A stretch of DNA of 64,000 nucleotides from Veillonella infantium (GTDB lineage Bacteria; Bacillota; Negativicutes; Veillonellales; Veillonellaceae), in contig NZ_PPDD01000001.1 of assembly GCF_002959895.1 (NCBI RefSeq), positions 1 to 64,000 on the forward strand, in the 5' to 3' direction. The translations under genes were made by a program, and so were the position numbers. Shown here one piece after another: positions 43,686-52,845 of this stretch. Below the pieces are notes generated by a model. That model worked only from the letters and a program-made list of their open reading frames with translations, did no database searches and was not told the DNA's origin. Position 1 is the stretch's first letter. Each line of letters opens with the position of its first letter.

Positions 43686-44954
43686 ATGCATTCCGTAACG
43701 AACGCCATTCCTACAGGAACGATTGCGTCCATCCCAGCAAAAGCACATGCACACCGCGCATTAATTTGTGCAGCCCTTGCTAACTCTCCATCTACTATAC
43801 TATTGAGCCGTACCTCTAAAGACATCGATGCTACTATGGACTCCTTGCGAGGCTTAGGTGCTCACGTAATATATAAAAATAATATTGTCACTGTTACACC
43901 AGGGCCTGTCCCAGCAAAGGGCAATGTAGTACCTCACGAATCAGGTACTACATTACGGCTCTTATTACCTGTAGCCGCATCCATCTGTAACGATGTAGAC
44001 GTAGATGCGAAAGGTCGTTTACCAGATCGCCCTCTCGAACCTATGCTAGGCGAAATGAAAGCGCATGGCGTAACATTCTCCCAGGATAAACCACCTTTTA
44101 CTATGACAGGACGTCTCCAAGGTGGTAATTTTTCCATGGTAGGAGATGTGAGTAGCCAATTTTTCTCTGGCTTATTGTTGGCGGCTCCACAAATTGGCTT
44201 GTCCACCATCACCTCTACTACACCATTACAATCTAGTGATTATGTAACATTGACGACTGAAACAATGCGTGATTTTGGCGTAGAGGTAGAACATACCTTG
44301 CCAGACGCAAACATTAATGAGGCTTTTACAGTTCCATTTGGGGCCTCCTTCATAGGCCGTGATAATTACCAAATCGAAGGCGATTGGTCCAATGCCGCCA
44401 TTTGGATGGTAGCAGCTGGCATGACGGGCAAACCAATTACCATTACGGGCATGAACAAGAATTCCGTACAAGCTGACCGCCGCATCATGCAAGTCATGAT
44501 TGATGCAGGTTGTGATGTAGCATGGGATGGTATGAATGTAACGGTTACAGGCCGAGCGTCAAAACCAATTCATGTAGATCTTGAGCAAATGCCAGATATG
44601 TTACCAGTTATGGCTGCTCTTGCATGCTCTATTTCTGGTGAAAGTTCCTTTATTAAGGGTGCTCGCCTACGTTTAAAAGAATCTGATCGTCTTGTAGCTG
44701 TTGCCAATCTCGTAAGAGATCTAGGCGGCACGGTGCGTGAAGACGGCGATGACCTATATATCATCGGTAGTGGTATACTTAAAGGTGGACAAGGCGATTG
44801 CGTGAATGACCATCGCCTCGTTATGGCAGGCACATTGATGGCCCTCATCAGTGAAAATCCTGTTACGTTAAAAGATAGCGAAGCTATCACAAAATCCTAT
44901 CCAGACTTCTTTGAGGACTGGAATTTACTTGGCGGTAATGCACAACCGTTATAA
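43686..44954 (+). CDS. aroA: 3-phosphoshikimate 1-carboxyvinyltransferase (EPSP synthase)
   Basis: This 422-residue enzyme has most signatures: ESGTTLRLLLPVA, SSQFFSGLLLAAPQ, RLKESDRL and DHRLVMAGT. The N-terminal motif reads IPAKAHAHRALI (residues 16-27). The lysine and arginine are kept, but the serine usually following the lysine is replaced by A20; that serine contacts shikimate 3-phosphate in E. coli. It is otherwise a full-length, normal enzyme of the sixth shikimate step. AAGGAG lies before the ATG. Confidence 0.92.
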   Translation: MHSVTNAIPTGTIASIPAKAHAHRALICAALANSPSTILLSRTSKDIDATMDSLRGLGAHVIYKNNIVTVTPGPVPAKGNVVPHESGTTLRLLLPVAASICNDVDVDAKGRLPDRPLEPMLGEMKAHGVTFSQDKPPFTMTGRLQGGNFSMVGDVSSQFFSGLLLAAPQIGLSTITSTTPLQSSDYVTLTTETMRDFGVEVEHTLPDANINEAFTVPFGASFIGRDNYQIEGDWSNAAIWMVAAGMTGKPITITGMNKNSVQADRRIMQVMIDAGCDVAWDGMNVTVTGRASKPIHVDLEQMPDMLPVMAALACSISGESSFIKGARLRLKESDRLVAVANLVRDLGGTVREDGDDLYIIGSGILKGGQGDCVNDHRLVMAGTLMALISENPVTLKDSEAITKSYPDFFEDWNLLGGNAQPL

Positions 44955-45026
44955 ATTGCAAACCATATCCGATGTGCTTTAATAGATAAGAATAGTAGTA
45001 CGTACTATATAGTAGGAGTTAATATA

Positions 45027-46121
45027 ATGGCATCTAATTTTGGTAAAACCATACAGGTATCTACCTTTGGCGCCTCTCATGGATACGCTATCGGCGGTAT
45101 CGTAGAAGGCCTACCTTGTGGACATACCATCGATATCGATGAGTTAAAAGCCTTTTTAAAGCGCCGTGCGCCAGGGCAAAATCAATTAACAACACAGCGT
45201 AAGGAAGCCGATGTGCCTGAATTTTTAGCAGGTATTGTAGACGGCATGCTCAGTGGTTCTCCATTGGCATTTATGATCCGCAACACATCTCAACACTCTA
45301 GCGATTATAATAACTTACGCGATATCCCTCGCCCCTCTCATGCAGATTTTACAGCTCGTATGCGCTACGGTGACAAGGTAGATATGCGTGGTGGCGGTCA
45401 CTTCTCAGCACGCCTTACAGCACCACTTTGCGTAGCTGGTGGCATCGCCCTTCAACTATTACGCGAAAAAGGCATCGAAATCCACGGCCATTTAAAACAA
45501 GTGGAAACCATCCAAGATGCTCCTATCGATATGGTTCATCCAGATATGAAAGCACTTGGTACTATCTCGACAGAGCCAATTGCTATGCTCGATGCAGATA
45601 AACGCACTGAAGTAGAAAACCTTGTAATGAACCTCAAAAAAGATGGGGACTCTACAGGTGGCATCGTTGAAGTCGTTGCTACAGGTCTACCAATTGGCCT
45701 TGGCAATCCAAACTTTGACGGCATCGAAAACCGTTTAGCTCGCGTTATCTTTGGTGTACCAGCCATTAAAGGCATCTCCTTTGGCGGTGGCTTTGACATG
45801 TGTGCTAAGCTTGGTTCCGAAGTGAATGACGCTTTCACCATAGACGGCGACAAGATTACAACGATAACGAATAATAGCGGTGGCGTCCAAGGTGGTATTA
45901 CCAATGGTTTACCACTTGTTATGCAAGTGGGTATCAAGCCAACTCCATCCATTTATAAAGAACAACATTCTGTATCACTTTCTCAAAAAGAGGACACATT
46001 GCTCACCATTCAAGGTCGTCACGACCCATGCGTGGCTCTTCGTGCAGTGCCTGTTATCGAAGCTGTTACGGCCCTTGTTATTCTTGATTTCTTAGGAGAT
46101 ATTGACCATGAACTTAGATGA
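45027..46121 (+). CDS. aroC: Chorismate synthase
   Basis: This 364-residue FMN-dependent enzyme makes the last common step, giving chorismate. Signatures are GASHGYAIGGIVEGLPCG, RPSHADFTARMRYG and RGGGHFSARLTAPL. Length is normal. Its 3' end overlaps pheA by 14 nt, which implies translational coupling. AGGAG lies before the ATG. Confidence 0.95.
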   Translation: MASNFGKTIQVSTFGASHGYAIGGIVEGLPCGHTIDIDELKAFLKRRAPGQNQLTTQRKEADVPEFLAGIVDGMLSGSPLAFMIRNTSQHSSDYNNLRDIPRPSHADFTARMRYGDKVDMRGGGHFSARLTAPLCVAGGIALQLLREKGIEIHGHLKQVETIQDAPIDMVHPDMKALGTISTEPIAMLDADKRTEVENLVMNLKKDGDSTGGIVEVVATGLPIGLGNPNFDGIENRLARVIFGVPAIKGISFGGGFDMCAKLGSEVNDAFTIDGDKITTITNNSGGVQGGITNGLPLVMQVGIKPTPSIYKEQHSVSLSQKEDTLLTIQGRHDPCVALRAVPVIEAVTALVILDFLGDIDHELR

Positions 46122-47247
46122 AGTACGCGTTAAAATTAACGATATAAACGACCAAATGCTCGCCCTCTTCAAAGAGCGCATGGAACTCTCCAAGGATGTT
46201 GCGGCAGCGAAAAAAGAAATGAACAAGGCTATTTACGATGCCAAACGGGAACGAGATATCCTCGATAAAGTAACTCGAGATGCAGGCCCAGACCTCGACC
46301 TATACGCACGCCGTTTCTTCGAAGCATTATTTAGCTTGAGCCGTACGTATCAGTCTGAACAATTATTCCAAGATAATGAGTTCACAGTAAAAATGAAAAA
46401 AGCCATTGAGCAGTCCCCTACCTTACCTCCACAACGTGGCAGCGTAGCTTGTGCTGGCGTCTTCGGTAGCAATGCCCAAGTAGCGTGCGATAAATTATTA
46501 CCACTCAGCCAAATTCACTATGTAACAGGATTCCGTGCCGTATTCGACGCTGTTGAGTCTGGAGAATGTCAATTCGGCGTATTACCTATCGAAAACAGCT
46601 CCAATGGTTCTGTAAAAGAAGTGTATGACCTTCTAGAAGATCGTAAATGCTATATCGTGCGCGGTACACGCCTTTGGATTTCCCACGACTTGCTAGTAAA
46701 AAAAGGTACGAAATTAGAAGATATTCATACTATCATCTCCCATCCTCAGGCGTTGGGCCAATGTAGCCACTTCCTAGATACATTAGAAGGCGTAGAGTTG
46801 CGTTCCTTCGACAACACAGCTCGTGCAGCACAAATGGTGGCAGCCAGTGATGATCCAGGCGTAGCAGCTATTGCAGCACCGCAATGTGCAGACTTGTATA
46901 ACTTGTCTCCATTGATGCGCAATATCCAAAATAGCGATAACAACTATACGCGCTTTATTTGCATTAGCAAGGACTTCCATGTGTACCCAGGAGCTAATAA
47001 AATCTCGGTGGTAACCACAGCAAGCCACGCTCCAGGTGGGCTTGGTACATTACTTACCAAGTTTGCTAATATCGGCGTAAATCTAACAAAACTCGAATCT
47101 CGCCCTATCGTAGGCCATAACTTTGAGTTCTTGTTCTACCTCGATTTAGAAGCATCCTTAGCAGATCCAAAGGTATTATCTGTTCTAGCAGAGCTTCATA
47201 CATCACAAGATAAGTTCCGCTTGCTCGGTAATTACCCTGAAAACTAA
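46108..47247 (+). CDS. pheA: Chorismate mutase / prephenate dehydratase
   Basis: This 379-residue bifunctional P-protein makes phenylpyruvate for phenylalanine. It has an AroQ-type mutase (residues about 1-85), a dehydratase (about 110-285; LPIENSSNGSVKEVYDLL, NYTRFICIS) and a C-terminal ACT domain (about 300-375; GGLGTLLTKFANIGVNLTKLESRP) for feedback by phenylalanine. ATG 46108 was chosen; a TTG 6 nt upstream is in frame. No tyrA is present in the window. Confidence 0.94.
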   Translation: MNLDEVRVKINDINDQMLALFKERMELSKDVAAAKKEMNKAIYDAKRERDILDKVTRDAGPDLDLYARRFFEALFSLSRTYQSEQLFQDNEFTVKMKKAIEQSPTLPPQRGSVACAGVFGSNAQVACDKLLPLSQIHYVTGFRAVFDAVESGECQFGVLPIENSSNGSVKEVYDLLEDRKCYIVRGTRLWISHDLLVKKGTKLEDIHTIISHPQALGQCSHFLDTLEGVELRSFDNTARAAQMVAASDDPGVAAIAAPQCADLYNLSPLMRNIQNSDNNYTRFICISKDFHVYPGANKISVVTTASHAPGGLGTLLTKFANIGVNLTKLESRPIVGHNFEFLFYLDLEASLADPKVLSVLAELHTSQDKFRLLGNYPEN

Positions 47248-47370
47248 TATATTCATTCCTACTAGTCCCTATTAGGGCATATATAGTACAATGAATATAG
47301 TTATAAAACTCCAATGGCTAATAGGTACCAGCCTATTAGCCATTCTATGTATATTGACCTAGGAGGTCCT

Positions 47371-48606
47371 ATGAAATTTGGTTTACTTGGCCGTACGTTG
47401 GGCCATAGCTTTTCCCCTCACATTCATAGTGTGTTAGGAAATACTAATTACGAATTATTTGAACGAGAACCGAGCCAACTACAAGAGTTCTTTGATGATC
47501 AGGAATTACAAGGCATCAATATTACCTTCCCTTACAAGGTAAATGCTCTTGAGGCTTGTGATGTAGTTGACCCTCGTGCAGAGCGCATTGGCTGTGTAAA
47601 TACGATGGTTCGCAAAGACGGTAAATGGCATGGCTATAATACAGACTATGATGGCTTTGTATTTACCCTACAACATGCTGGCATCGATGTAGCTGGCAAG
47701 GAATGTATCATTCTAGGCGATGGTGCTTCCTCTGCTACAGTTCACGTAGCACTTGAGGATTTAGGTGCTAAGAGTATCACTCATTTATCTCGTAAAACAG
47801 CTCCGTTCTACGATGATGCACCTAATTACTACGAAACAGCACAGATTATTATTAACTGTACACCTATCGGTATGTATCCTCATAATCCGGCTAACCTTAT
47901 CGATATTACTCAGTTTTCTAAATTAGAAGGCGTTGTAGATCTCATCTACAATCCACGCCGTACGATTTTGCTTTTACAAGCAGAAATGATGGAAATTCCG
48001 CATTGTGATGGCTTGCCATTCCTCGTGGCGCAAGGCGTTGAGGCGGCTAACCATTTCCAAGGTGAAAGCTTTGGTACAAAGGAAATCGAACAAATCCTAC
48101 GAGATATGCGTCGTGAAAAGGAAAATATCATTCTCATCGGCATGCCTGGTGTAGGTAAAACAACTGTTGGTAAAGCCCTTGGAGAAGAAATGGGCCGCAC
48201 TTGCGTTGATGTGGATCAAGAACTAGAAAAAGAAATCGGTGATATCTCTGCCTATATTACAGAACAAGGGGAACCGGCCTTCCGTGAAAAAGAGGCGGAA
48301 ATGATTGCGAAACTCGGCACTCAAACAGGCCTCGTTATCTCCACTGGCGGTGGCTGTGTAACAGTGCCTAAAAACTACGCACACCTACGCCAAAATGGTC
48401 GCATTTACCAATTAACACAACCAGTAGAAAACCTATCTACCTCCGGTCGTGTACTTTCTAGTGGCGGCATCGAACGCTTACGCGAACTGGAAGCAACTCG
48501 CACACCAATGTATGAAAGCTTTGCGCAATGCATCGTAGAACATAATCGCAATGCACCAGAAACAGTAGCAGCTATCCTAGAAGACTTTGAAGCAAACTTA
48601 TTGTAA
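47371..48606 (+). CDS. aroE-aroK: Shikimate dehydrogenase-shikimate kinase fusion
   Basis: This 411-residue fusion has residues 1-250 as AroE (LGHSFSPHIHSVLG, NITFPYKVNALEA, NTDYDGF, GDGASSATVHVAL) and residues 252-411 as shikimate kinase, with the P-loop GMPGVGKTTVGKALG at about 256, DVDQELE, and STGGGCV. It therefore performs two non-consecutive-gene steps (4 and 5) in one chain. The start at 47371 follows AGGAGG. It is the last gene of the operon before the terminator at 48673-48711. Confidence 0.93.
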   Translation: MKFGLLGRTLGHSFSPHIHSVLGNTNYELFEREPSQLQEFFDDQELQGINITFPYKVNALEACDVVDPRAERIGCVNTMVRKDGKWHGYNTDYDGFVFTLQHAGIDVAGKECIILGDGASSATVHVALEDLGAKSITHLSRKTAPFYDDAPNYYETAQIIINCTPIGMYPHNPANLIDITQFSKLEGVVDLIYNPRRTILLLQAEMMEIPHCDGLPFLVAQGVEAANHFQGESFGTKEIEQILRDMRREKENIILIGMPGVGKTTVGKALGEEMGRTCVDVDQELEKEIGDISAYITEQGEPAFREKEAEMIAKLGTQTGLVISTGGGCVTVPKNYAHLRQNGRIYQLTQPVENLSTSGRVLSSGGIERLRELEATRTPMYESFAQCIVEHNRNAPETVAAILEDFEANLL

Positions 48607-48672
48607 GAGCATTTACATCTGTATTTCTAGATAAAACTAAAACTCATATCATGACATCAATGATATAAACTG

Positions 48673-48711
48673 AAAAGCAGTAGCTATCCTAAAGATAACT
48701 ACTGCTTTTTT
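48673..48711 (+). terminator. aro operon terminator
   Basis: The stem AAAAGCAGTAG(C)TATC/GATA(A)CTACTGCTTTTTT lies 67 nt after the aroE-aroK stop codon. Confidence 0.88.
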
Positions 48712-48870
48712 ATGTGTCCTATGTATTATATATATTTGAAAAAGCTACCATTTGCAATTACAATGTAATTACATTTAAAATTCAAAAAACTTAAATACAT
48801 TTTACTATAAAATCAGCTCTATAACCGAAACATTACAGACACAAAGAAAAAGAATACTAGGAGAGATACT

Positions 48871-49485
48871 ATGAAAACTGTAAACCTACAAGTCCGCATC
48901 AACGAAGATTTAAAACAAGAAGTATCTAGCATATTAAAAGCACAAGGTCTATCCTATACCTCCATGCTTGACGCACTATTTCGTCAAATCATTAAAGAAC
49001 GTCGCATTCCGTTTGCCATTGCATTACCAACGGCACCGATAGATGAAAGACCTACACCAAGCACGATCAACAACGGCACCTATGAACAACCACAAACTAC
49101 ATTAAAAGCCTCGGATACTACAAGTACATATGGAGCCAGTCCGTCAAATGAGATAGACATAGCCTTCGACACAATCGATAAAACAGGTGTTCTTAACATC
49201 CGCATTAATCCTAAAGTAAAGACACTTACTACGGCAATCCTAAAAGAAATGGGATTAACCATATCATTATTGATTACACTAATCTCCAAACAAATACAGT
49301 TTTTAAAAGCAATTCCTAATTCGGTAAACAAGCCAATTGCTTGTGACTCTATGAATGCAGACTTTCTTACTGACGAAGAAATCAATCAACTACTAGAGTT
49401 GTCATATATAGATATGGAACAAGGTAACTTAATTTCAGCTGAAGATCTTTTTGAGCAACTAAAGAAAGAAGGTCTTCTTTTATGA
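48871..49485 (+). CDS. RelB/DinJ-type antitoxin with two DNA-binding domains
   Basis: This 204-residue protein has two ribbon-helix-helix motifs of the RelB/DinJ type: residues 3-50 (VNLQVRINEDLKQEVSSILK) and 106-152 (GVLNIRINPKVKTLTTAILK). They are joined by a low-complexity Thr/Ser linker. The C-terminal 40 residues (DEEINQLLELSYIDMEQGNL) likely bind the toxin. Ordinary RelB antitoxins have about 80-100 residues and act as dimers, so this looks like a single-chain tandem duplicate. It overlaps the toxin gene by 4 nt (ATGA). Confidence 0.8.
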   Translation: MKTVNLQVRINEDLKQEVSSILKAQGLSYTSMLDALFRQIIKERRIPFAIALPTAPIDERPTPSTINNGTYEQPQTTLKASDTTSTYGASPSNEIDIAFDTIDKTGVLNIRINPKVKTLTTAILKEMGLTISLLITLISKQIQFLKAIPNSVNKPIACDSMNADFLTDEEINQLLELSYIDMEQGNLISAEDLFEQLKKEGLLL

Positions 49486-49772
49486 GCTATAAAGTTTTAT
49501 TTAGTAAACTTGCTGAAAAAGAAGTGAAAAATATCATTATAAATTTAAAAGAATTTACTCAAGATTTGAATCTAATTCAACAACGACAAGCCGAAATTCG
49601 GAATGCAGTCTTTTCACTTGATATTTTCCCTGAACGATATCCTATATATAAGACTAATAATGGAATATATTATTTTCGAAAAATGGTGACTAAACATTAT
49701 ATTATCTTATACTCTATAAAAAATAAAACTGTAATAATTAAGAAAGTACTAACGCAAGGTATGAGTATATAA
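49482..49772 (+). CDS. RelE/ParE-family toxin
   Basis: This 96-residue protein has the RelE/ParE fold pattern: MSYKVLFSKLAEKEVKNII, a helix with FPERYPIYK, then strands ending in HYIILYSIKNKTVIIKKVL. It is likely an mRNA interferase or gyrase poison. It is translationally coupled to the antitoxin and ends at a bidirectional terminator. Confidence 0.82.
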   Translation: MSYKVLFSKLAEKEVKNIIINLKEFTQDLNLIQQRQAEIRNAVFSLDIFPERYPIYKTNNGIYYFRKMVTKHYIILYSIKNKTVIIKKVLTQGMSI

Positions 49773-49798
49773 AAAGTCGGCTCTCGCCGACTTTTTTA
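49771..49798. terminator. Bidirectional terminator
   Basis: The perfect stem AAAAAGTCGGC/GCCGACTTTTT has a TCTC loop. It serves the toxin gene and the convergent aroD; its edges overlap both stop codons. Confidence 0.92.
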
Positions 49799-50590
49799 AT
49801 GCACTTTTACGCGTTTATGTTGTTGTTTATCAAAAACGCCATCTACGTCGATGGTATCGAGGATGCGTTTTAGTTCATGTACATCGATTTGACCTGGTGC
49901 CGATGCTTTACCAGCAGAGGCAAAGGTCATAGCATTACCAAACAATGCTCCTGCTGTACGTGTAACAGCCCCCAATGGTCCCATAGCCATCGTAATGATT
50001 GGGTCAGATGGATACAAGGCTTTAACTTCAGCCGTTGCTTCAAGGAGGGTTAATACGTCCCCAGTTGTATGAGGCATAACAGCCATCTTTGGCACATCAG
50101 CCAAGAAGTCTTTCATTTGAATGAGACGATTTACAATAACCTCATGGCTTGGTGTACCATGGAAATCATGATTACTCATAACTATGGTTACACCATGCAC
50201 CTTGGCGAATTCTATCGTTTTAAGCATTCTATCTTGATCAAAGAATAGCTCGATATCAATAGCATCCACTAATCCAGTCGGAATAAGGCGCTCTAGCATT
50301 GTAAAGTAATCGTGTGTAGAAATAGATTTCTCACCACCCTCACCTTTTGTGCGCCAAGTAAATAACAAAGCACGACCTTTTAACTGAGGTTTGATGAGCA
50401 TTAACAGTTCAATAATAGCGTCAATGGAGTGGGCCCGCTCGTAATAGTCAATGCGCAGCTCCACTACATGACACGGTGTATTACATGCAACCGCAGTGGC
50501 ATCTAAAATTTCTTTCATTGTTGTGCCCACAATAGGAACACATATTTTTGTACCCTTTTCACCGAGTACAGCATGACCGATACGGACCAT
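49796..50590 (-). CDS. aroD: 3-dehydroquinate dehydratase, type I
   Basis: This 264-residue type I enzyme carries out shikimate step 3 through a Schiff base. The segments VELRIDYYERA, VTIVMSNHDFHGTPS (His) and KMAVMPHTTGDVL, with the catalytic lysine, are recognisable. It complements the aro operon but is transcribed in the opposite direction, outside the attenuator's control. The start at 50590 follows AAGGAG; the longer frame upstream is not supported. Confidence 0.92.
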   Translation of the reverse strand: MVRIGHAVLGEKGTKICVPIVGTTMKEILDATAVACNTPCHVVELRIDYYERAHSIDAIIELLMLIKPQLKGRALLFTWRTKGEGGEKSISTHDYFTMLERLIPTGLVDAIDIELFFDQDRMLKTIEFAKVHGVTIVMSNHDFHGTPSHEVIVNRLIQMKDFLADVPKMAVMPHTTGDVLTLLEATAEVKALYPSDPIITMAMGPLGAVTRTAGALFGNAMTFASAGKASAPGQIDVHELKRILDTIDVDGVFDKQQHKRVKVH

Positions 50591-50911
50591 AATAACTCCT
50601 TTCCGTCCCACACGGTGAGACAAATGACTTACCTTAAACTTAACTATATACCAATATTTTAGTAAAAGCAATCAATCCGCCTATATTGGATTGCTATTCA
50701 CTAAAAATGTATGAAAGCCTGTCATTATGCACTAAAATAGTATTTTTAGATGAACGATTAATATCATTTTTTGTTATATCCTAGTATCTTGATTTTATTG
50801 AAATTAGTCAGATTATTTAGATTTTATAAGCAACCACTAAGATAAAAAGATACCTTATTCAATCGCTAAAGCAATCGAACAAGGTATCTTTTAAATCACC
50901 GTCAAAATATA
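50591..50911. other. Intergenic region
   Basis: This 321-bp AT-rich region holds the MFS terminator (50843-50893) and presumably the aroD promoter; nothing else was recognised. Confidence 0.4.
50843..50893 (-). terminator. MFS gene terminator
   Basis: AAAAGATACCTT...AAGGTATCTTTT encloses an inner GAAC/GTTC-like and CGAT/ATCG pairing. It lies just after the leftward MFS gene. Confidence 0.8.
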
Positions 50912-52144
50912 TTAATCATGTTGTACAGATAACTTTCGAGCTTGGAAGCCCATATATAGTAATAGCAAACCGGTAATACTAAATACATAGGATATGCCAA
51001 TGTAGGTGGATACTATACTTGCAAATACAGGGCCTACCATGGAACCAAATTGTTGTGCTGTAGTAGTCATACCAAACATGCGTCCCCTAAAGTTTGGGTC
51101 AGTATTGAGTGTTACCGCTGCACTCAAGGATGGGTTAATACCTACTATACAAGACCCAATGAGTACTTGTAATACACCAAACCACCAGATACCTACTGGT
51201 AAGCTTTGAAGTAATAAAACGATACCACTACCAATCATACAATAGGAAATGGTCTTAAAATAACCACGACGTTCACCAAGACGAACCCATAGATTTGTCG
51301 TCAAGGAACCTGCTAGACCACCAATACTAAGGATTGTACCCGAAATAATAGCCGCCCCTTCCATAGTGCCTTGCATATCTCCTACATAGAGCGCCAAAAT
51401 AGGCTGCAGCATCATAATAGCACATTGCATAAAGAAGAAAATCCATAATAACCGTACTAATACAGGCTGTTGTTGGACTGCTTTAAAGTCTTCACGCAAG
51501 GATGTAGATTTTGTAGCGTGAGTAGCTTGCTCTTTTTCATCAGAACCTACAGAATGTAATTTTGGTTCTTTCACAAAAAATAATACTGCCAAAGTCGCAA
51601 TAAATACCGCAATACCTGATACATAAAATACAGGCCGCATGCCTACAACACTTTCAACGGCACCACCTAAAAATGGACCGATGACATTGCCTAAGATAAG
51701 ACCGGTTTGGAATATGCCTAGTGCTCTACCAACTTGTTTCTCATCCACACTAAGGGACACCATGGTCATTGCCGCCGGATAAAATCCATTAGCAAAACCA
51801 ACTAAGGCCCGTCCCATGAGTAATTGATATTGGTCTGTAACTAAGCCAATTAATACATAACAGATAGCGATGGCAAAGCCTGCACGCAAGGCCATCCGTT
51901 TTTTCCCTTTATTATCAGCAATCTTTCCCCATATAGGAGCCATAATGCCGGCGATAAGGAAAGTGATACCAAAGACGAGCCCTGACCAAAGAGCTACATC
52001 ATCTTTCGGAACCCCTAGTTCCAACAAATATATCGGCAAGAAAGGTATGATCATGGTGTAGCATATGGCAAGGACGGTCATACTAGCTGTAATAATCCAT
52101 ACATTGCGCATACCTCCACGAATATCGTATTCAGTTGTACTCAT
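50912..52144 (-). CDS. MFS transporter, DHA1-type multidrug exporter
   Basis: This 410-residue, 12-helix major facilitator has motif A (PIWGKIADNKGKKRMALRAG, about residue 70) and a motif C-like GLILGNVIGPFLGG in helix 5, typical of drug:H+ antiporters such as MdtG. The substrate is unknown. The start at 52144 follows GGGGAGG. It is monocistronic. Confidence 0.85.
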   Translation of the reverse strand: MSTTEYDIRGGMRNVWIITASMTVLAICYTMIIPFLPIYLLELGVPKDDVALWSGLVFGITFLIAGIMAPIWGKIADNKGKKRMALRAGFAIAICYVLIGLVTDQYQLLMGRALVGFANGFYPAAMTMVSLSVDEKQVGRALGIFQTGLILGNVIGPFLGGAVESVVGMRPVFYVSGIAVFIATLAVLFFVKEPKLHSVGSDEKEQATHATKSTSLREDFKAVQQQPVLVRLLWIFFFMQCAIMMLQPILALYVGDMQGTMEGAAIISGTILSIGGLAGSLTTNLWVRLGERRGYFKTISYCMIGSGIVLLLQSLPVGIWWFGVLQVLIGSCIVGINPSLSAAVTLNTDPNFRGRMFGMTTTAQQFGSMVGPVFASIVSTYIGISYVFSITGLLLLYMGFQARKLSVQHD

Positions 52145-52282
52145 ATTGACCTCCCCTCCATATAGAAAGAAGAGCCGCATATGAAACGCGACTCTTTCAA
52201 TAAAATTACCTAAACAATAGCCATGCAAGCCAGTGTGCACGTAAAAATTACATCCCCTAAACCAATCCTAGGGAATCACCAA

Positions 52283-52702
52283 CTATACCTCTGGGAACTT
52301 GTGATCCATCACATCTTGTAAGGAAACACGTTCCATAACATGGCGGAATTCTGCTTGTAAATGTTGCCACAACGGTGCCGTCAAGCAATCGTTAAACATC
52401 GGACATGGCTCTACATCGTCTTCTAAGCAAGATACGAGAGCAATGGAATCCTCTGCGGCATATAAAATTTCATATACATTGTATTCAGCAGGTAATTTCA
52501 CCAAGCGATATCCACCGTATTTGCCACGTCCACTTTTAACGAGGCCAGCGGAGGACAAGCGAGATACAATCCCCTCTAAGTATTTATCGGAAAATCCTTG
52601 GCGTTCTGCAATTTCACGGATTGGAACGTTTTTTTCTACTCCATGTTCTGCAATATCTGCCAATATCCGTAAGGCATAACGCCCTTTAGTAGATATTTTC
52701 AT
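52283..52702 (-). CDS. Rrf2-family transcriptional regulator
   Basis: This 139-residue winged-helix regulator opens MKISTKGRYALRILADIAEH and has the recognition helix FSDKYLEGIVSRLSSAGLVKSGRG. Three cysteines (spacing C-x7-C-x5-C, about residues 91-106) could bind an Fe-S cluster, as in IscR, so it may sense iron-sulfur or redox status. No isc genes are adjacent. It is divergent from the purine permease. Confidence 0.88.
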   Translation of the reverse strand: MKISTKGRYALRILADIAEHGVEKNVPIREIAERQGFSDKYLEGIVSRLSSAGLVKSGRGKYGGYRLVKLPAEYNVYEILYAAEDSIALVSCLEDDVEPCPMFNDCLTAPLWQHLQAEFRHVMERVSLQDVMDHKFPEV

Positions 52703-52845
52703 AAGTTAACCTCTAAGTCATTCATAATATATTTATAGTATATCACAAATTTATACAAAAAATGGTGGGAAATATGATACACTATACATATATCGAAATA
52801 TTTTATTTGGGTATTTTTTAATTTCATATGGGAGGATGTTATCTA

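Noticed and set aside
52703-52845. Purine riboswitch before the NCS2 permease
   Set aside because: The leader lacks the three-way junction sequences of purine riboswitches.
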